Numbered from the stretch's first letter, positions 43,237 through 54,926 are shown. The stretch: DNA of 64,000 nt from Flavobacterium haoranii (GCA_003246205.1 QKBC01000016.1:1-64000); one strand, 5' to 3'. Notes: generated by a model not told the origin, from the sequence alone. Translations and numbers: made by a program.

Positions 43237-44505
43237 ATGGAAAGCATTCAAAATATAAAACAACGCTTCGAAATCATTGGTAACGATCCAAAATTAAATC
43301 GTGCACTTGAAAAAGCCATTCAGGTCGCACCGACTGACATTTCTGTTTTGGTTACCGGCGAAAGTGGTGTTGGTAAAGAAAGTATTCCCAAAATAATTCA
43401 TGCACTTTCGCACCGAAAACACGGAAAATATATTGCCGTAAACTGCGGTGCCATTCCGGAAGGAACTATAGACAGTGAACTTTTTGGTCACGAAAAAGGT
43501 TCGTTTACCGGAGCAACCTCTACTCGTGAAGGTTATTTTGAAGTAGCTGACGGCGGAACTATTTTCTTAGATGAAGTGGGAGAATTACCATTAACTACGC
43601 AAGTTCGTTTGTTGCGTGTTTTAGAAAACGGCGAATTCATCAAAGTGGGTTCATCTCAAGTTCAAAGAACAAATGTTCGTATTGTCGCTGCTACCAATGT
43701 AAATATGCAGGAAGCTATCACTAAAGGCAAGTTTAGAGAAGATTTGTATTATCGTTTGAGTACCGTTGAAATCCATTTACCGCCATTACGCGAACGCAAA
43801 GATGATATTCATATCTTATTCCGAAAATTTGCATCTGATTTTGCACAGAAATACAAAATGCCGGCTATCCGACTTTCTGAAGATGCTGTTCAATATCTGT
43901 TGCGTTATCGCTGGAGCGGAAACATTCGTCAATTGCGAAATATTGCAGAGCAAATTTCCGTTTTGGAAACCAATAGAGATATTTCTTTAGCTACTTTACA
44001 AAGTTATCTTCCCGCAGAAGGAAACAACCTCCCTTCTGTTGTAAACAATACGAAATCAGAAAGTGACTTCAGTAACGAAAGAGAAATTTTATACAAAGTC
44101 CTTTTTGACATGAAAGCGGACTTAAATGACTTGAAAAAGTTAACTTTGGAATTGATGCAAAACGGAAGTGCTAAAGTACAGGAAAATAACAAAACCCTGA
44201 TTCAACGTATTTACGGTCAAAACGAAGACAACATTTTTCTTGAAGAACAACCCGATACCGAAATTATTCCGGTAAAAGAAAACGAGATAATCACTCCGAA
44301 AGAATTCCACCATGACGATTTAGATGATGATCAATATGTTTTTGAAGACGCTGTTGAAGAAGAAACTTTAAGCTTAGAAGCTAAAGAAATTGAATTGATC
44401 AAAAAAGCTTTGGAACGCAACAGAGGCAAACGTAAAGCTGCAGCTGATGAATTAGGAATTTCGGAAAGAACATTATATAGAAAAATTAAACAATACGATT
44501 TATAA
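43237..44505 (+). CDS. Sigma-54-dependent transcriptional regulator without receiver domain
   Basis: Start taken at ATG 43237 (MESIQNIKQRFEIIGNDPKL); a TTG seven codons earlier falls in the repeat region. The 422-aa protein begins directly with the AAA+ domain: Walker A GESGVGKES, sigma-54 contact loop GSFTGA, Walker B GGTIFLDEVGELP, sensor and arginine finger regions. It ends in a Fis-type helix-turn-helix (RGKRKAAADELGISERTLYR). With no receiver or other input domain, activity must be set by expression or a partner. A low-complexity acidic linker (about 310-370) separates the domains. Confidence 0.9.
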   Translation: MESIQNIKQRFEIIGNDPKLNRALEKAIQVAPTDISVLVTGESGVGKESIPKIIHALSHRKHGKYIAVNCGAIPEGTIDSELFGHEKGSFTGATSTREGYFEVADGGTIFLDEVGELPLTTQVRLLRVLENGEFIKVGSSQVQRTNVRIVAATNVNMQEAITKGKFREDLYYRLSTVEIHLPPLRERKDDIHILFRKFASDFAQKYKMPAIRLSEDAVQYLLRYRWSGNIRQLRNIAEQISVLETNRDISLATLQSYLPAEGNNLPSVVNNTKSESDFSNEREILYKVLFDMKADLNDLKKLTLELMQNGSAKVQENNKTLIQRIYGQNEDNIFLEEQPDTEIIPVKENEIITPKEFHHDDLDDDQYVFEDAVEEETLSLEAKEIELIKKALERNRGKRKAAADELGISERTLYRKIKQYDL

Positions 44506-44506
44506 C

Positions 44507-45019
44507 ATGATTTCTAAAATAAAATATAGTTTCTCTTTACTAATCATTATTATATTATTTACAGGTTGTAGTGTGAATTACAATTTTACAGGAACCGGAA
44601 AAATCGACGCCGACACATTTCAGGTGAATTATTTTAAAAATTCTGCCGATCTGATAGAACCCGGAATTGAAAGAACTTTCACGCTTCGTTTACAAGATTT
44701 GATTCAAAATCAAACCAACTTAAACTTAGTTAATCACGACGGTGATTTGGTTTATGAAGGCGAAATTGTGGAATACCGTATTGCACCTATGACTGCTACA
44801 GCCGATCAAAAAGCTGCTCAAAACCGTTTAACTATTTCTGTTAATGTTCGTTTTACCAATAAAAGACATGAGGACGAAGATTTTGAAAAACGATTTTCAT
44901 TCTATCATGACTATCCGGCAAACGAACAAATGACAGGGAGCCGTTTATCAACAGCATTAGAAGAAATTTACGAACGTATTACGCAAGATATTTTTAATGC
45001 TTCACTAGCTAAGTGGTAA
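44507..45019 (+). CDS. lptE: LptE-like LPS-assembly lipoprotein
   Basis: A 170-aa lipoprotein (LFTGC, Cys21) starting one base after the regulator's stop. It has the compact alpha/beta pattern of LptE-family proteins: SVNYNFTGTGKIDADTFQV, a helix, then NRLTISVNVRFTNKR and a final helix with EEIYERITQDIFNA. LptE plugs the LptD outer-membrane barrel for LPS export. Assignment to the Bacteroidota LptE family is by pattern; the symbol is provisional. Confidence 0.75.
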   Translation: MISKIKYSFSLLIIIILFTGCSVNYNFTGTGKIDADTFQVNYFKNSADLIEPGIERTFTLRLQDLIQNQTNLNLVNHDGDLVYEGEIVEYRIAPMTATADQKAAQNRLTISVNVRFTNKRHEDEDFEKRFSFYHDYPANEQMTGSRLSTALEEIYERITQDIFNASLAKW

Positions 45020-45037
45020 AAACCTAAAACAATTCTT

Positions 45038-45895
45038 TTGAACAGTACTGATTTAACATATTTACTTAATAAACCCGAAGCCATCAATGATGTTCAAACA
45101 GCTTCACTTGAAGCTGTAATGCAACAGTTTCCTTATTTTCAGGCAGCTCGGGCTTTATACTTAAAAGGTTTGTATAACAATCAGAATTTTCGATACAATT
45201 ACGAATTAAAAAAAACAGCTGCTTATACAACAGACCGAAGTATTTTATTTGATTTTATCACTTCAGAAAAATTCAGCACACTTCAAAAACAAAACATAGA
45301 ACAGCAGTTAAATGCAATTGAAGAAATTTCTGTTTCTGAAAGTGAATGGGTTAATCCGGAAACGCAAAAAAATGAAACCGCTGTAACTGACATTAGTAGT
45401 AATTCTGAAGAATTAAAAGAAGAAAATCACACTGAAAATATTGCTCTCATTATTGAAAAAGAAGATGTATCTATTGAAGAACATTTACAAATAGGTAAGC
45501 CTTTTAACTTCAATCAGAGTGAAAAACATTCATTCAATGAGTGGTTACAATTGACTAAAATTGCACCTATTGAACGAAATGAAGAACAAAAAACACCGGA
45601 AATAGATGTTGAAAAATCTAAAAAATTTGATTTAATTGACAAATTTATTGAGGCTAATCCAAAAATTATTCCAACAAAAGAAAATACGCCAAGTGCCTTA
45701 AACATTGGCAAAAGTATAGAAGAGCCTACACACTTAATGACAGAAACCTTGGCACAGATATACTTAGAACAAAAGAAATATCAACGCGCTATTCAAGCTT
45801 ATGAAATTTTAATTTTGAAATATCCAGAAAAAAGTAGTTTCTTTGCAGACCGAATTGATAGTATAAAAAAATTACAACAAAATAATAATAACTAG
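45038..45895 (+). CDS. TPR-like conserved flavobacterial protein (285 aa)
   Basis: Start is TTG at 45038 (reads NSTDLTYLLNKPEAIND), consistent with the usual N-terminus of this family as I recall it. Two segments are conserved: the N-terminal helical region (QQFPYFQAARALYLKGLYN) and a C-terminal TPR-like pair (TETLAQIYLEQKKYQRAIQA). An acidic low-complexity linker lies between. Likely cytoplasmic. It sits between lptE and secG in a long collinear run. Confidence 0.75.
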   Translation: MNSTDLTYLLNKPEAINDVQTASLEAVMQQFPYFQAARALYLKGLYNNQNFRYNYELKKTAAYTTDRSILFDFITSEKFSTLQKQNIEQQLNAIEEISVSESEWVNPETQKNETAVTDISSNSEELKEENHTENIALIIEKEDVSIEEHLQIGKPFNFNQSEKHSFNEWLQLTKIAPIERNEEQKTPEIDVEKSKKFDLIDKFIEANPKIIPTKENTPSALNIGKSIEEPTHLMTETLAQIYLEQKKYQRAIQAYEILILKYPEKSSFFADRIDSIKKLQQNNNN

Positions 45896-45898
45896 ATT

Positions 45899-46252
45899 AT
45901 GTTTACAGGATTCTTAATTGCAATAACAATTGTTTGTTTCTTATTGATTTTAGCCATCATGGTTCAAAACCCAAAAGGAGGAGGATTATCTTCTACATTC
46001 GGTGGTTCACAACAATTAGGTGGTGTTCAAAAAACAACTGACTTTTTAGATAAAAGTACTTGGACTTTAGGAGGTATCCTAATTGCATTGATCTTATTAT
46101 CTTCTTTAGCATTTAACAACAGTGCTTCTGGCTCAAAAGTATTAGGAAACGACGAAGTAGCCATTCCTCAAACTGAGATCCCAGCTACTCCTGAAGCGCA
46201 ACAACAAGCTGTTGAGCAAGCTCCTGCTTCAACTGAAGATGCAGCAAAATAA
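45899..46252 (+). CDS. secG: Preprotein translocase subunit SecG
   Basis: A 117-aa protein with two TM helices and the SecG signature between them (MVQNPKGGGLSSTFGGSQQL, then GVQKTTDFLDKSTW). An Ala/Glu/Pro-rich tail follows. SecG assists SecYEG during protein export. Three bases follow the TPR gene; a terminator follows. Confidence 0.95.
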   Translation: MFTGFLIAITIVCFLLILAIMVQNPKGGGLSSTFGGSQQLGGVQKTTDFLDKSTWTLGGILIALILLSSLAFNNSASGSKVLGNDEVAIPQTEIPATPEAQQQAVEQAPASTEDAAK

Positions 46253-46277
46253 TTGCTTAAAAAATATATTTTCATAA

Positions 46278-46307
46278 AAAATGCCAGCCTGTCAGTGCTG
46301 GCATTTT
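46278..46307 (+). terminator. Terminator after secG
   Basis: AAAATGCCAGC (46278-46288) pairs perfectly with GCTGGCATTTT (46297-46307) over an 8-nt loop. Confidence 0.85.
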
Positions 46308-46328
46308 CATTTTCAGTAAAAATGTCAG

Positions 46329-46363
46329 AAAAAGTATTTGGCATAATTTCTGAAAAGTATTTG
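46329..46363 (+). repeat. Direct repeat in the groES upstream region
   Basis: GAAAAAGTATTTG (46328-46340) and GAAAAGTATTTG (46352-46363) are near-identical copies about 24 bp apart, 33-68 bp before the groES start. They could be a heat-shock control site or overlapping promoter elements. No CIRCE-type inverted repeat was seen. Confidence 0.45.
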
Positions 46364-46395
46364 ACCGTAAAATTTAACATAAAAAACATAATAAT

Positions 46396-48341
<1,946 letters not shown>

Positions 48342-48362
48342 TATTCTTTCAATAAAATGATA

Positions 48363-48394
48363 AAAAAACCGATTAGAAATCTAATCGGTTTTTT
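48363..48394. terminator. Bidirectional terminator between groEL and the beta-CASP gene
   Basis: AAAAAACCGATTAG (48363-48376) pairs with CTAATCGGTTTTTT (48381-48394) over a 4-nt loop, with T-runs on both strands. Confidence 0.85.
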
Positions 48395-48470
48395 TATTTT
48401 ACAATCGTTTGTATTGGCAACACGAATGTAATTGCTCTAATTTTCATGCGGCCTTTTAACCAATATGTTA

Positions 48471-49826
48471 TCAAACTTCAATTACTTGTCCTCTATTCGG
48501 AATAACCACATGCATAGTATAATGCTCTTCTATTTTAATCCTTAATTCATCAGCCGCTTCATTTTCACCATGAACTAGAAAAAGAGTCTGCGGTTTTTCT
48601 TCCAGATCAGAAAGCCAATTCAACAAGTCTGCCTGATCGCCATGAGCTGATAAACCTTCAATTGACAAGATATTAGCTTCCACAGGATAATATTTTCCAT
48701 ACATTTTTATTTCTTTGGCACCTTCCAATAATTTCCTTCCTCGTGTCCCTTCTGCCTGATAGCCTACCAAAACTACTGTTGTTTCAGGTCTTTTGATATA
48801 GCGTTCCAAATACGACAACACTCTTCCTCCGGTAACCATTCCACTAGCGGCAATGACCACTTTAGATCGTTTGTCATATATTGTTTCAATAGTATCTTTA
48901 TAATCTGAGATCAGTGTAAACATTTTACACATTTCCACACATTCTTCCTGATTCAGTTTGTGCCATTTTCTGTTTTCAATAAACAATTGCAATACATCAA
49001 TTCCCATAGGAGTGTCAATAATGTAAGGAATATCCGGAATTCTCTCTTGTTTTTTCAATTGCCAGAGTAAATACATTACTGTTTGAACACGCTCTACTGC
49101 GAAACTGGGAATAACTATATTCCCTTTTTTATGATATGTATTATTAATAATGAGTTCCAAATCAAACATAGGATCCGTTTTAGGATGCAGACGATTTCCG
49201 TAAGTACTTTCCAAGAAGATATAATCTGCTTTTTTAGGTTTTACAGGCGGAAATAACAATACATCATCATCTTGCCCTACATCTCCGGAAAAAACAAATG
49301 TTTTTCCTTCGGCAGTAAGCGAAATAGAACAAGCGCCTAAAATATGCGAAGCATAGAAAAATTCAAATCGGATCGAATCAGAAAGTACAATTTCTTCACT
49401 AAGGTCTACTGATTTCAACATTGGAAATACTTTTTCGGCATCTGCAACCGTATATAAAGGTTCTGCAGGATCGTGTTTGGAATAATGCTCTTCATTTGCT
49501 TTCTCAGCTTCTTCTTCCTGAATTTTAGCACTATCTGACAAGATGAGTTTGGTAATTTCCTTGGTAGGTAATGTACAATAAATCTTTCCTGTAAACCCTT
49601 GTTTGATTAATAATGGCAACCATCCACAATGATCCAGATGCCCGTGTGTTAAAATCACACAATCAATGTTTTCAGGCAAAAACGGCAACGGTTCCCAATT
49701 GAGTTCCCGAAGGTTTTTTAATCCTTGAAACAAACCACAATCAATCATTATATTCATTTCGGAGGTTTCTAAAACTGTTTTAGAACCGGTAACCGAACCG
49801 GCTCCTCCTAAAAAATGTATTTTCAT
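48471..49826 (-). CDS. Beta-CASP metallo-beta-lactamase-fold RNase
   Basis: A 451-aa enzyme with the MBL motifs THGHLDHCG (zinc ligands) and SGDVG, and ASHILGACS. The beta-CASP domain has SFAVERVQT, ASGMVTGGR and the C-terminal SAHGDQADL and VHGENEA. This is the CPSF-73/YSH1-like group of bacterial RNA exo/endonucleases. All metal ligands appear intact. It lies 4 bp after the ATP-cone/nuclease gene, so the two may act together. Confidence 0.85.
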   Translation of the reverse strand: MKIHFLGGAGSVTGSKTVLETSEMNIMIDCGLFQGLKNLRELNWEPLPFLPENIDCVILTHGHLDHCGWLPLLIKQGFTGKIYCTLPTKEITKLILSDSAKIQEEEAEKANEEHYSKHDPAEPLYTVADAEKVFPMLKSVDLSEEIVLSDSIRFEFFYASHILGACSISLTAEGKTFVFSGDVGQDDDVLLFPPVKPKKADYIFLESTYGNRLHPKTDPMFDLELIINNTYHKKGNIVIPSFAVERVQTVMYLLWQLKKQERIPDIPYIIDTPMGIDVLQLFIENRKWHKLNQEECVEMCKMFTLISDYKDTIETIYDKRSKVVIAASGMVTGGRVLSYLERYIKRPETTVVLVGYQAEGTRGRKLLEGAKEIKMYGKYYPVEANILSIEGLSAHGDQADLLNWLSDLEEKPQTLFLVHGENEAADELRIKIEEHYTMHVVIPNRGQVIEV

Positions 49827-49830
49827 TTGA

Positions 49831-50658
49831 CTATCGATTTAAAAGTTGTGTACATTCCTGTTTTACATTTTTCATTCGACTTTGGCTCAATTTTAAAACA
49901 GAAAACGCTTTTTGATAATGCATTAAATCATAAACTGTCAACACATCCTCCATTAATAAGATTTCTTTTTCTGCCATTGTTAATGTCGTCAAACAGGTTA
50001 TAGGATATACGTTGAACTTATTAACTCTGTCGCGTAAACTTTCACCTTCCGGATAATCCCAACTCATCAATGATAAACCGGAACAAATGGCAAATTCAAG
50101 TGCATCTGTTGTGAATCTGTTGTTTGTAACCAACCAACATTTAGAAATCATATCCCCTAGTGAAAACAGTTTGTATCCTTTTTTGTTCACATCATTAAAC
50201 CGTGATAAAATATACATAGGAACTTTTACATCTGATTTTATGCCATAACTCCCATGAAACTTACATTCAATCATAGCTACGTGATTATCTTTTTTTATCA
50301 GTACATCCAACTCATGTGAAATACAATTTCCTTCTACAAAAACATTTGTACGAGTTTGATAGCCTTCCAGTTCAAAAATACGGGCGATAAATTTTTCAAA
50401 GTAAAAACCTGCCGGGCCAAGTGCCATAATTCCTGATTTTAAATTATATCGCGCAGCTGTTGCTTTTGATCTGTTTTTTAATCGCTGAAAGGCTAATCGG
50501 AAAATTTTTCTCGAAGAAATTCCTTCATATAGTTTAGACGTAATTTCATTAATAACTTCCAATGCTATTTCTCGAGTAGCTCCTGATGCAATCAGGGAAC
50601 GAATTAGTTTTTCCTGATCAAACTGAACTTCTTCTCCAGAATATTTTTTTATTTTCAT
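49831..50658 (-). CDS. ATP-cone domain fused to PD-(D/E)xK nuclease-like domain
   Basis: A 275-aa protein. Residues 1-85 are an ATP-cone (MKIKKYSGEEVQFDQEKLIR, LYEGISSRKIFRLAFQRL), a regulatory nucleotide-binding domain best known from ribonucleotide reductase and NrdR. Residues about 95-190 resemble a restriction-endonuclease (Mrr-like) fold with ISHELDVLIKKDNHVAMIEC then KFH, giving the D...ExK active-site pattern. An ATP-gated nuclease is implied. A conserved helical C-terminus (CLTTLTMAEKEILLMEDVLT) follows. Confidence 0.75.
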   Translation of the reverse strand: MKIKKYSGEEVQFDQEKLIRSLIASGATREIALEVINEITSKLYEGISSRKIFRLAFQRLKNRSKATAARYNLKSGIMALGPAGFYFEKFIARIFELEGYQTRTNVFVEGNCISHELDVLIKKDNHVAMIECKFHGSYGIKSDVKVPMYILSRFNDVNKKGYKLFSLGDMISKCWLVTNNRFTTDALEFAICSGLSLMSWDYPEGESLRDRVNKFNVYPITCLTTLTMAEKEILLMEDVLTVYDLMHYQKAFSVLKLSQSRMKNVKQECTQLLNR

Positions 50659-50688
50659 GGCGTTTGAATAGAAATCCTAATGTACAAA

Positions 50689-51126
50689 TTATTTCACAAA
50701 TTTCTGATAATAAAACGCCGGAATGAACAAAACAAGAAATAAAGGCTGAATCAGAAATCTTCTTACATAAAACAACATCATGTAATCCGGATTACGATAA
50801 AGCAACACAAAAAAGATTGTATTTAACACTAAAAAGAATAACACATACATCCAGAGTGAAATGGTAATAATCTGTTTTTGTTTAAACAAAACATATAGAA
50901 TTCCTAATGAAAGAACTGTGTTTAACCAATAACGAAACAACAATCCTAAAAACAATTGAAAGGTATTAAAATCCGGTAATTTCTGATGTTGAAATTCTGT
51001 TTTAAAAAAATGTATGAAAGGATCATAAAAAAGAGAATCTTCAAAAGCCCTTACCCCTACCAATAGCAGTAAAAGTACAGCTATGGCTACAATACTCTTT
51101 TTATTCAGTAACATCTCTTTTGGCAT
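50689..51126 (-). CDS. Exosortase F system-associated membrane protein
   Basis: Up to 145 aa; starts at 51126 or at ATG 51114 (MLLNKKSIVAIAVLLLLL). Three to four TM helices with the motif FEDSLFYDPFIHFF after the first helix, FRYWLNTVLSLGILY, and YVRRFLIQPLFLVLFIPAFY at the end. This matches the partner protein found beside XrtF in Flavobacteriia. It overlaps the exosortase gene by 14-26 bp. Confidence 0.85.
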   Translation of the reverse strand: MPKEMLLNKKSIVAIAVLLLLLVGVRAFEDSLFYDPFIHFFKTEFQHQKLPDFNTFQLFLGLLFRYWLNTVLSLGILYVLFKQKQIITISLWMYVLFFLVLNTIFFVLLYRNPDYMMLFYVRRFLIQPLFLVLFIPAFYYQKFVK

Positions 51127-51658
51127 ACCCTGAAACTTTTGTCACCCAAAATACCCAAAGCAAAAAAACTACTCCATAAATGAATAACGGAAAGATAGTT
51201 CCGTGCAAAATGCTTTCGTACTCCGGATTATAATACAAGGCTAACGTCAAAAGTACTATTCTAATTATATTGAGAAGATAAATTAATATAGCTCCTGAAA
51301 CAATAAAAAGAAAAGTACGTTTAAAACCACTTGAAAACGCAAAAACAAATGCTGCAAATAAAATAATGATACTAACAGCATTACATCCTTCAATAATTCT
51401 GGAAATGTAAACACCCTTGTATATTATTTTTACTGAAGGTTCTTTTTCATGTTTTATAATTTCAGCATCATCCCCTAATAAATCAAAAACATAACCTGTT
51501 TGTTTGGCAACAGCTTGCGAAATACCATCTACCTCATTTAAATCAGGATTGTATTGGTTTAAATACAGTTTATACACAAAAGTGCACACAAAGTAAAAAA
51601 CTAAAAATTTGATTAAAAAAAGAAAAAAGGGTTTGTATTGAGTTAAAAGTGTCTTCAC
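51101..51658 (-). CDS. xrtF: Exosortase family protein XrtF
   Basis: A 185-aa integral membrane protease/transpeptidase-like protein. The exosortase triad is visible: Cys92 in EGCNAVSI, Arg133 in NIIRIV and His152 in ILHGTIF. TM helices surround them. It should process proteins with a C-terminal PEP-CTERM-like signal. Substrates are not apparent in this window. Confidence 0.9.
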   Translation of the reverse strand: MKTLLTQYKPFFLFLIKFLVFYFVCTFVYKLYLNQYNPDLNEVDGISQAVAKQTGYVFDLLGDDAEIIKHEKEPSVKIIYKGVYISRIIEGCNAVSIIILFAAFVFAFSSGFKRTFLFIVSGAILIYLLNIIRIVLLTLALYYNPEYESILHGTIFPLFIYGVVFLLWVFWVTKVSGYAKRDVTE

Positions 51659-51728
51659 CTATTTTTTTAACAAAAATATATATTTTCCTTGCTTTATTAT
51701 AAATAATTTTGCAAAAAAAATTGTTTGC

Positions 51729-52184
51729 ATGAATTTTGAAACTTTAAAACCGGAAATCAAGAACATCATTGCCGGAAAAGAAGATAGAAATGAGAAATTG
51801 CTAAAAATTTGTCAACTTTTACAAGACAATATCAGCTACTATAATTGGGTTGGTTTTTATTTTGCACAACACGAAACCCAAACCTTACATTTAGGTCCGT
51901 ACGTTGGTGACCCGACTGACCATACCGTAATTCCATTTGGAAAAGGCATTTGCGGACAAGTAGCAGAATCCAATCAAAATTTTGTAGTTCCTGATGTTAA
52001 AGCTCAGGACAATTACATTGCTTGTAGTTTAACTGTAAAATCAGAGATTGTGGTTCCTTTATTTGTTAATGGTGTAAATATCGGACAAATAGACATTGAT
52101 TCTCACGTCATCAATCCTTTTACAGCTGATGATGAGAGATTCTTAGAATTTGTAAATGAACAAGTTGCCCTATTATTTCAGTAA
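51729..52184 (+). CDS. GAF-domain protein, free-methionine-(R)-sulfoxide reductase type
   Basis: A 151-aa single GAF domain (YYNWVGFYF, GPYVGDPTDHTVIPFGKGIC, SEIVVPLF, GQIDIDSH). Of the three Cys used by the E. coli enzyme, two are kept: Cys75 in GKGICG and Cys99 in NYIACS, with the same 24-residue spacing. The position of the third (10 residues before Cys75) is His65. It may work as a two-Cys reductase of free methionine sulfoxide, or be only a GAF sensor. Confidence 0.8.
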   Translation: MNFETLKPEIKNIIAGKEDRNEKLLKICQLLQDNISYYNWVGFYFAQHETQTLHLGPYVGDPTDHTVIPFGKGICGQVAESNQNFVVPDVKAQDNYIACSLTVKSEIVVPLFVNGVNIGQIDIDSHVINPFTADDERFLEFVNEQVALLFQ

Positions 52185-52188
52185 GTAT

Positions 52189-52218
52189 TTGTTTTATAGA
52201 AAAATAAGTTTATCTTTG
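52189..52218 (+). promoter_or_regulatory. rpsO promoter
   Basis: TTG (52189-52191), exactly 19 bp, then TATCTTTG (52211-52218): a textbook Bacteroidota housekeeping promoter, 56 bp before rpsO. Confidence 0.85.
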
Positions 52219-52274
52219 CACCCGAATTGAGATAACCTCAATTGTACATAAAAATCATTTAAAATAATATTGGC

Positions 52275-52544
52275 ATGTATTTAACTAAAGAAGTAAAAGC
52301 TGATATCTTCGCAAAACACGGAGGAAAAGCAGAAAACACAGGTTCTACTGAAGGACAAATCGCTTTGTTTACATTTAGAATCAACCACTTAACAGGACAC
52401 TTAAAGCAGAATCGTCACGATTACAACACTGAGCGTTCACTAGTGAAATTGGTAGGTAAAAGAAGAAGTCTTTTAGACTACTTAAAGAAAAAAGATATCA
52501 ATAGATATCGTGAGATTATTAAAGAATTAGGTATTAGAAAATAA
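52275..52544 (+). CDS. rpsO: 30S ribosomal protein S15
   Basis: An 89-aa protein with the S15 motifs NTGSTEGQIALFTFRINHLT and LVGKRRSLLDYLKKKDINRY. It binds 16S rRNA early in 30S assembly. It precedes pnp, the usual bacterial arrangement, with its own terminator between. Confidence 0.98.
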   Translation: MYLTKEVKADIFAKHGGKAENTGSTEGQIALFTFRINHLTGHLKQNRHDYNTERSLVKLVGKRRSLLDYLKKKDINRYREIIKELGIRK

Positions 52545-52550
52545 TCAACT

Positions 52551-52571
52551 AAAGGGGCTTCACGCCCCTTT
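52551..52571 (+). terminator. Terminator after rpsO
   Basis: AAAGGGGC (52551-52558) pairs with GCCCCTTT (52564-52571) over a 5-nt loop, followed by T. Some read-through into pnp is plausible. Confidence 0.85.
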
Positions 52572-52683
52572 TTGTTTACAAATAAAGACAGAAAAAAGTT
52601 TGGTTTTTCATTGGGTTTCAAACAACTAACAACAACACGCAACAACACAACTAACCCTTTGTTTAATTAAGAATTAATTATTT

Positions 52684-54861
52684 ATGATTCCTAAAGTAAC
52701 CCAAGAAATTATCGATTTGGGTGATGGTAGAACCATCACTATCGAAACAGGTAAACTAGCCAAACAAGCAGACGGTTCTGTCGTGGTACGTATGGGCGAT
52801 GCCATGCTACTTGCAACTGCAGTTTCTGCCCGTACGTCCAATCCGGGAGTTGACTTTCTCCCATTGACTGTAGATTACAGAGAAAAATTTGCCGCAGCAG
52901 GTCGGTTTCCAGGCGGTTTCTTCAAAAGAGAAGCACGTCCGAGCGATCAGGAAATTTTAACAATGCGTTTAGTAGATCGCGTATTACGTCCTTTATTCCC
53001 GGATGATTATCATGCTGAAACACAGATCATGATTCAACTAATGTCTCATGACGAAAACGTAATGCCGGACGCTTTAACAGGTTTAGCTGCATCTGCCGCT
53101 TTAGCTGTTTCTGACATTCCTTTCTATAACTTAATCTCGGAAGTTCGCGTAGGTAGAGTTAATGGACAATTAATCATTAATCCTAGCCGTGAAGAATTAG
53201 AACAATCTGACATCGATATGATGATCGGCGCTTCTAAAGATTCTGTTTGTATGGTAGAAGGAGAAATGAAAGAGATTTCAGAAAAAGAAATGGTAGATGC
53301 CATTAAATTTGCTCACGATGCTATCAAAGTACAAATTGAGGCTCAGGAAAAATTAAGAGCAGCTCTAGGTTCTCCTGCTTACAGAGAGTATGAAGGTGAA
53401 GTAGAAGATGATGCCGTTAAAGCAAAAGTTAAAGCAGCTGTTTACGACAAATATTATGCTATTGCACAAGAAGCTTCTTCAAAACAAGAACGTGGTGAAA
53501 AATTTGCCGCAGTAAAAGAAGAAGTCGTTGCTTTGTATACGGAAGAAGAATATGCTGAAAATGAGAACTTAGCAGAATTAGTTTCTAAATACAACTATAA
53601 AGTTCAAAAAGAAGCAGTTCGTAATGTAATACTTGAAAAAGGAATTCGTTTAGACGGTAGAAAAACTACAGAAATTCGCCCTATTTGGTGCGAAGTAGAT
53701 TATTTACCTTCTGCACACGGTTCTGCAATCTTTACACGTGGTGAAACTCAGGCTTTAGCCACTGTAACATTAGGAACTTCAAGAGAAGCAAATGTTATTG
53801 ATTTACCATCAGAACAAGGTGAAGAAAAATTCTATTTACATTATAATTTCCCTCCGTTCTCAACAGGAGAAGCAAAACCTTTAAGAGGAACTTCTCGTAG
53901 AGAAGTTGGTCATGGAAACTTGGCACAACGCGCCCTTAAAAACATGATTCCGGCTGATTGTCCTTATACCATTCGTGTTGTTTCTGAAGTGTTAGAATCA
54001 AACGGTTCTTCTTCAATGGCAACAGTTTGTTCGGGAACATTAGCCTTAATGGATGCCGGTATACAAATCACAAAACCTGTTTCAGGTATTGCTATGGGAT
54101 TAATTACTGACGGCGACAAGTTTGCTGTATTGTCTGATATTTTAGGCGATGAAGACCACTTAGGTGATATGGACTTTAAAGTAACCGGAACTGCTGACGG
54201 TATTACGGCTTGTCAAATGGATATTAAGATCGAAGGATTGCGCTATGATATTATGGAGCAAGCTTTAGCCCAGGCTAAAGACGGTCGTATGCATATTTTA
54301 GGTAAAATCACAAATACTCTTGAGCAACCAAGACCAACTGTAAAACCAAAAGCTCCTAAAATTATTAAATTTGATATTCCAAAAGATTATATCGGTGCTG
54401 TTATTGGTCCTGGTGGTAAAAACATTCAAGCGTTACAAGCTGATACTAAAACAACTATCGTTATTAACGAAGAAGGAGATTTCGGTATCATTGAAATCTT
54501 AGGTACAGATCAAGACGGAATGGACAGAGCTATTAAATCTATCCAAAACCAAGTATTTGCTCCGGTTGAAGGTGAAACTTACAAAGTAAAAGTAACTAAG
54601 ATATTAGACTTTGGTGCTGTTGTAGAATTTGTTCCCGGAAAAGACAGTCTATTACACGTTTCTGAATTAGATTGGAAACGCGTTGAAAAAGTAAGCGACA
54701 TCTTAAAAGAAGGAGACGAGTTAGAAGTTAAATATTTAGGTTTAGACCCGAAAACTAAAAAACCTAAAGTTTCCAGAAAAGCACTTTTACCACGTCCGCC
54801 TAGAGAAGAAAAAAAACCAATTGAAAAAATTGAAAAGAAAAAAGAAGATCCTCAAGGTTAA
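52684..54861 (+). CDS. pnp: Polynucleotide phosphorylase
   Basis: A 725-aa enzyme: two RNase PH domains (first with [20 protein letters not shown], second with [20 protein letters not shown]). A KH domain ([16 protein letters not shown], about 565-620) and an S1 domain (about 630-700) follow, then a charged tail. It degrades RNA 3'-5' phosphorolytically. Complete, with an upstream leader of 110 bp. Confidence 0.98.
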   Translation: MIPKVTQEIIDLGDGRTITIETGKLAKQADGSVVVRMGDAMLLATAVSARTSNPGVDFLPLTVDYREKFAAAGRFPGGFFKREARPSDQEILTMRLVDRVLRPLFPDDYHAETQIMIQLMSHDENVMPDALTGLAASAALAVSDIPFYNLISEVRVGRVNGQLIINPSREELEQSDIDMMIGASKDSVCMVEGEMKEISEKEMVDAIKFAHDAIKVQIEAQEKLRAALGSPAYREYEGEVEDDAVKAKVKAAVYDKYYAIAQEASSKQERGEKFAAVKEEVVALYTEEEYAENENLAELVSKYNYKVQKEAVRNVILEKGIRLDGRKTTEIRPIWCEVDYLPSAHGSAIFTRGETQALATVTLGTSREANVIDLPSEQGEEKFYLHYNFPPFSTGEAKPLRGTSRREVGHGNLAQRALKNMIPADCPYTIRVVSEVLESNGSSSMATVCSGTLALMDAGIQITKPVSGIAMGLITDGDKFAVLSDILGDEDHLGDMDFKVTGTADGITACQMDIKIEGLRYDIMEQALAQAKDGRMHILGKITNTLEQPRPTVKPKAPKIIKFDIPKDYIGAVIGPGGKNIQALQADTKTTIVINEEGDFGIIEILGTDQDGMDRAIKSIQNQVFAPVEGETYKVKVTKILDFGAVVEFVPGKDSLLHVSELDWKRVEKVSDILKEGDELEVKYLGLDPKTKKPKVSRKALLPRPPREEKKPIEKIEKKKEDPQG

Positions 54862-54885
54862 TTTCGTTTATTAATTCAAATATTT

Positions 54886-54916
54886 AAAAAACTCCAAGTA
54901 ATTCTTGGAGTTTTTT
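54886..54916. terminator. Bidirectional terminator between pnp and the WYL gene
   Basis: AAAAAACTCCAAG (54886-54898) pairs perfectly with CTTGGAGTTTTTT (54904-54916) over a 5-nt loop; T-runs on both strands serve both convergent genes. Confidence 0.9.
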
Positions 54917-54926
54917 AGTTTTACAT

